Assembly: GCA_022826195.1 (NCBI GenBank)
Contig: JAJDVI010000072.1
Location: 1 to 45,703 of the forward strand
DNA length: 45,703 nucleotides
Direction of reading: 5' to 3'
Origin: Acidobacteriota bacterium
GTDB taxonomy: Bacteria > Acidobacteriota > Vicinamibacteria > Marinacidobacterales > Marinacidobacteraceae
The notes below the pieces were generated by a model that did not search any database, was not told where the DNA came from, and saw only the letters and a list, made by a program, of their open reading frames with translations. Positions 42,702 through 45,703 of this stretch are shown piece by piece. Each line of letters begins with the position of its first letter. Within the stretch, counting starts at the first letter, position 1. The translations under genes and the position numbers were made by a program.

Positions 42702-42911
42702 TTGAACCACGGACCCCGGCCCGCTGCCCATGCCACACTCGAACAGCGCACGGCCGCCGTGCAGATCCTCGGCTGGTCAGCGGCCGACGCCCACTGGCTG
42801 GCCCTGGTCTGTCTCCACTCCGGGGTCTTCACCCGCCGCCAATACCGGGACTGGCGCACTCTCCTCCCAGGGCCGGGGGTCGCTTGCAGCCCGCGCCTAT
42901 GGCGCGAGTGA
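42702..42911 (+). pseudogene. Fragment resembling a winged-helix mobile-element protein
   Basis: Within 69 residues the stretch RTAAVQILGWSAADAHWLAL then VCLHSGVFTRRQYRDW looks like the N-terminal winged helix of proteins encoded on integrative elements. After this the frame loses protein character and stops. The rest of 42912-43468 shows only short frames and a hairpin at 42954-42973 (CGGAGGTT-GGCA-AACCTCCG). I read the area as remains of a larger gene, with low certainty. Confidence 0.35.
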
Positions 42912-43468
42912 TCCCTGCGGGAAGGCTTCTGGCCCCGCCTCCGGCGGGTCCACACGGAGGTTGGCAAACCTCCGCAGGCGGCGCGATCCTCGACGGGGAC
43001 GTCGGGCCACGGTGCGCGGACCCTTCTCGCGGACTTGTGGGTCAACTCCCCGTCGTTTTGAAGCCGGAGGGCCTCCGCCGATTGGTCGAAGGCGACCTGC
43101 CCCGCCTGGGTGAGATGGCGACCGATCACAGCAGTGCGCCGCTGCGCCGTGCGTGTGCGCGCTGGTGCGAAGGCTGCATTTGGCGAGTCACCGGTACCGG
43201 TCTTCCCACCACCACGAACTCGGCATCGTGATGCCGTTCCGAAGCGCCGGACGATGGCCTCCGCTTGCTGTCCGCGTCCCACTGCCAGAGGCTCCGCTGG
43301 CCCGGCGCGCCGTCCAGGTAAGTCCACGAACTCGCTCCCGCCCGGCGCTACAGCAAGTCCAAGCAACATGGGCCGTCATCAGCGCTTCCGGTGATACTCG
43401 TTCCAGAGAAGCGGTGTTGGTCCGGTTTGCCTCGCACCATCTTCGGAGCGTCGTAGAATCTGCGCCCC

Positions 43469-44665
43469 GTGAGCAGGACGCCGTGGATTTGCAGCACGCT
43501 CCTGACCGTCGCGGCCTTCGGTTGCGGCGGAGGCACTGACGGCCAGCCCGTTCCACCCCCGACCGCTCCGTCGGTGCCAACGGTACCCCCGCCCGTCCCG
43601 ACGGTTCAGGCGCTGGTGTGGCTTCATTCCGCGCCAGAGAATGCGGGCGGCTACTACGTGGGCGACCGGATCGTGCTGATCGCCGATTTCGAAGAGCGAG
43701 TCAGTGTCGTGGACTCACCCCGGCTGGCGATCAAGGTCGGCGAGCAGATTCGTGACGCCATCTTCTCGCCCTGGGTCGAGGACGACTTTCCCCCGGAACA
43801 GCTCTCCTGGCTCCAGCGGTTCGAGTACCGGGTCGCCCCCGAAGACGAAGACCACGACGGCATCAGCGTCGCCGCGGACGGGTTCGACTTTTCCCACGGT
43901 GCGTTGCTTAACGCATCAGGTGCCGAGATCGAGGTTGAAATCTTCGCCGTCGCTACCACGCGGAACGCGCCAGTCCCCGCCGCTCCCGGCGAGGCCCTCG
44001 GCGCGCATCGGGTCATCGGAACGCCGCCACCGCGAGTGTGTACCAACGAACGGGAGATGGTTCTTCGCTACGAAGGCGGGAACCACATCGCTCGGGAGTG
44101 GAACCCTGAACGCCCCTTCCGCTTCTTCTTCGATGAAGCGGCCCTACGCCAGTGCGGCGAGAGACTTGGGCTCCCAGACTGGTATGAGACGGAGATCGTG
44201 GGCCGAATCGCGAGCGCTCAGGCCGACTTTGAAGCACGGCTCGGTTACGCGATCTTTGAGGCGATTCCCGCTGCGGAGGATCCCGGCGTCATCACAATCA
44301 CTACCCGGTCGCGAAGCAATGACCCTGAGACGGAATGCGAACGCGGCAGCAGCGCTTACGCGAGGCCGACAGAGGGATTGCTGTACTTCTCCTTCGGGTA
44401 CTGCGACCTAGCCTGCCGGCCGCCGAGGGAAGTCGGATGGCAGGCGGAACCCACCGTCAGGACTGGAACGGTCATTCACGAACTCGGGCACATTCTAGGA
44501 ATGCGTCATCACGACCGCGGAGAGCCTGACGACACGGACTCCCAAAGGATGTACGGACTCGAGATGAGCGAGAAACTTGACGGTGTCTTCTACCAACCAC
44601 GCACTTTCACCGTTTACGATATTGACCGGCTCGGTTGCGCCTACCCTCTCGAAGAAGCGCCATGA
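43469..44665 (+). CDS. Metzincin-type metalloprotease lipoprotein with cadherin/Big-like N-terminal domain
   Basis: A 398-residue lipoprotein starting with GTG: signal CSTLLTVAAFGC, then a Pro-rich linker. Residues 48-165 form a beta-sandwich-like domain (YYVGDRIVLIADFEERVSVV, SPRLAIKVGEQIRDAIF, DEDHDGISVAADGF). The C-terminal half is paralogous to the protein at 39.1 kb (RVCTNEREMVLRY, W..ERPFRFFF, RLGYAIFEAIP). Its zinc site HELGHILGMRH (337-347) is a complete HExxHxxGxxH, with a Met-turn candidate at RMYGLEM and a shared end (VYDIDRLGCAYP). Likely an anchored extracytoplasmic protease. No ATG in frame gives a better signal peptide. Confidence 0.87.
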   Translation: MSRTPWICSTLLTVAAFGCGGGTDGQPVPPPTAPSVPTVPPPVPTVQALVWLHSAPENAGGYYVGDRIVLIADFEERVSVVDSPRLAIKVGEQIRDAIFSPWVEDDFPPEQLSWLQRFEYRVAPEDEDHDGISVAADGFDFSHGALLNASGAEIEVEIFAVATTRNAPVPAAPGEALGAHRVIGTPPPRVCTNEREMVLRYEGGNHIAREWNPERPFRFFFDEAALRQCGERLGLPDWYETEIVGRIASAQADFEARLGYAIFEAIPAAEDPGVITITTRSRSNDPETECERGSSAYARPTEGLLYFSFGYCDLACRPPREVGWQAEPTVRTGTVIHELGHILGMRHHDRGEPDDTDSQRMYGLEMSEKLDGVFYQPRTFTVYDIDRLGCAYPLEEAP

Positions 44666-44857
44666 TTCGAAAATGAGAATGCCGCGCCCACTAGCGGGGG
44701 AGCGCCAATCATGCCGGGAGGCCAGCGACTGAAGCCGATGCTCGACCCGAAGCGTGACCTCGCGGGGGTAATCCCTGCCCGGCTCGACGTTCTCCCGGAC
44801 GTTTAGTCCAAGAAAACCGTAGCTGAGACGAAGACTCCACAGCGCGAACTCATCGTA

Positions 44858-45148
44858 CTAGGTGAATTCCGCGAGCCAGCTGCGGGTGTCGTCGAGCTCC
44901 CGCGGCAGACGGTTCACCTCCCCGACCGCCGCCGCTACTTTCGCGTCGGTGGGCAGCGGCTCGTCCGCGTTGTCGGCGAAGTCGCGCAGCAGTCCGTCCC
45001 AACCAACGGCGAGGCACTTCGGCCTCTGATACGCGAGCGCCAGTCGTCTCGCCATTCGGTCGCGGGCCGTCACCGCAGTGTCGAGGGCAGCTGCGGTGCG
45101 TTTCTCCGCAAGCAGGAGATCGGCGTGGACCCGGTCTTGATCCTGCAT
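44858..45148 (-). CDS. Hypothetical protein
   Basis: A 96-residue helical, charged protein: MQDQDRVHADLLLAEKRTAA, ARDRMARRLALAYQRPKCLA, AVGEVNRLPRELDDTRSWLA. No family recognised. The ATG at 45148 is preceded by AGGA about nine bases upstream; the frame extends to 45190. Codon use is acceptable, but the region is gene-poor, so it could be a remnant. The intervals 44666-44857 and 45149-45519 hold no other convincing gene. Confidence 0.4.
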   Translation of the reverse strand: MQDQDRVHADLLLAEKRTAAALDTAVTARDRMARRLALAYQRPKCLAVGWDGLLRDFADNADEPLPTDAKVAAAVGEVNRLPRELDDTRSWLAEFT

Positions 45149-45519
45149 AGCGCACCCGATCCTGCACTCGCGACCTCCGTCGAGGCACAACTTTCGTGTG
45201 AATCCGTGGAATTGCCGTGTGAACTGCCGTCCCGCTGGAAGACTGTGGCCCGGTTCTGGTCAGAGTTCCTCCGCCCGAGAAGCAATGTACCTCACACCCG
45301 GGGCGAGCTCTGACCCGGCGGGCCAAATCTGAACCCATTCGCTGCCGGGCGCAGCGGTCCCGGCCCCGCCGCTTCTGAAAGGTGTTCTCTGTTCCTGCTG
45401 GAAAGCTCTCGACCTTCGGGGGAACTGGCGAAGCGCCATCGCTTCCTCGGGGATGGCCCCAGGGGTGCCCAGCGTTCTCTCGTCGCGGCGGACCTAGCCC
45501 CGAGCTAGTATGCCGCGCC

Positions 45520-45690
45520 CTAGGCGGATGTGGGTGATTGCGCCAATTGGTTGGTGGATTCTGGGCGCGCGGCGAACTGGTTGATCCAGGCAACGACGTT
45601 GGCGAACCGGGCACGAGAGAGGTGGATGGCGCGGGCGACCTGGTAGATGGAGAGGCCGCCCCGCGCGAGCAGGCGAACGAGATTCTTCAT
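45520..45690 (-). CDS. Small helix-turn-helix-like protein at the window edge
   Basis: The frame reads MKNLVRLLARGGLSIYQVAR then AIHLSRARFANVVAWINQF and a Gln/Ser-rich tail. The segment GGLSIYQVARAIHLSRARF has the helix-turn-helix pattern of small regulators or transposase N termini. The ATG at 45690 is only 13 bases from the window end and the frame stays open beyond it, so the gene may be longer. Confidence 0.4.
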   Translation of the reverse strand: MKNLVRLLARGGLSIYQVARAIHLSRARFANVVAWINQFAARPESTNQLAQSPTSA

Positions 45691-45703
45691 ATGGATGCAG
45701 GCG

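Overview
This 45.7-kb window is GC-rich chromosomal DNA with ordinary bacterial genes: two tRNAs, central metabolic enzymes, transporters, exported enzymes and toxin-antitoxin pairs. Lipoprotein and Tat signal peptides, haem c sites and exported metalloproteases point to a Gram-negative-type cell envelope. The mix (quinohemoprotein amine dehydrogenase, arsenosugar radical SAM, M19 dipeptidase, metzincin lipoproteins, type I PKS) would suit an uncultured acidobacterial, gemmatimonad-like or similar environmental bacterium. I cannot assign a phylum from sequence alone.

Layout. Positions 1-10.3 kb: the 3' part of a large type I polyketide synthase (cMT, structural KR, ER, KR, ACP, KS, degenerate AT). 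It is followed on the minus strand by an alpha/beta hydrolase, a nucleobase permease with a C-terminal ATPase-like domain, a free-standing acyl carrier protein and a Tat-exported D-threonine-aldolase-like PLP enzyme. 10.4-11.1 kb: an RHH/PIN toxin-antitoxin pair. 11.2-18.1 kb: a plus-strand qhp operon for quinohemoprotein amine dehydrogenase. It has the dihaem alpha subunit, the radical SAM cross-linking enzyme, the tiny gamma subunit that carries cysteine tryptophylquinone, the beta-propeller, an ABC exporter and a subtilisin-like leader protease; no flavoprotein monooxygenase (QhpG) or regulator is adjacent. 18.1-25.4 kb: minus-strand alkaline phosphatase, two tandem exported paralogues, a ThiI-like tRNA sulfurtransferase next to tRNA-Lys and tRNA-Arg, a nucleoside hydrolase lipoprotein and an acyl-CoA dehydrogenase.

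25.6-30.5 kb: a small exported protein, a small membrane protein, and a tightly overlapping minus-strand operon (M19 dipeptidase, membrane-anchored protein, 41-residue membrane peptide, sodium:solute symporter, short-chain dehydrogenase). 30.6-33.4 kb: an AbrB/PIN toxin-antitoxin pair with a palindromic operator, an unknown protein, and a DUF4143 ATPase preceded by a 42-nt palindrome. 33.5-38.5 kb: a hydroxyacid dehydrogenase divergent from an arsenosugar-type gene set (AhpD-like protein, ArsS radical SAM, zinc dehydrogenase), a DUF488 protein and a class I methyltransferase.

38.5-45.7 kb is an accessory region with low coding density: degenerate dispersed repeats, two paralogous metzincin lipoproteins facing outward, a nest of very small genes including one that looks frameshifted, an AbiEii-type nucleotidyltransferase with an unrecognised partner, gene relics, and a small HTH-like protein at the edge. 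The most interesting signals are the terminal PKS module whose AT has lost its catalytic residues, the qhp operon without qhpG, the AbiEii-like pair with a non-AbiEi partner, the permease-ATPase fusion, and the paired metzincin lipoproteins with different N-terminal modules.
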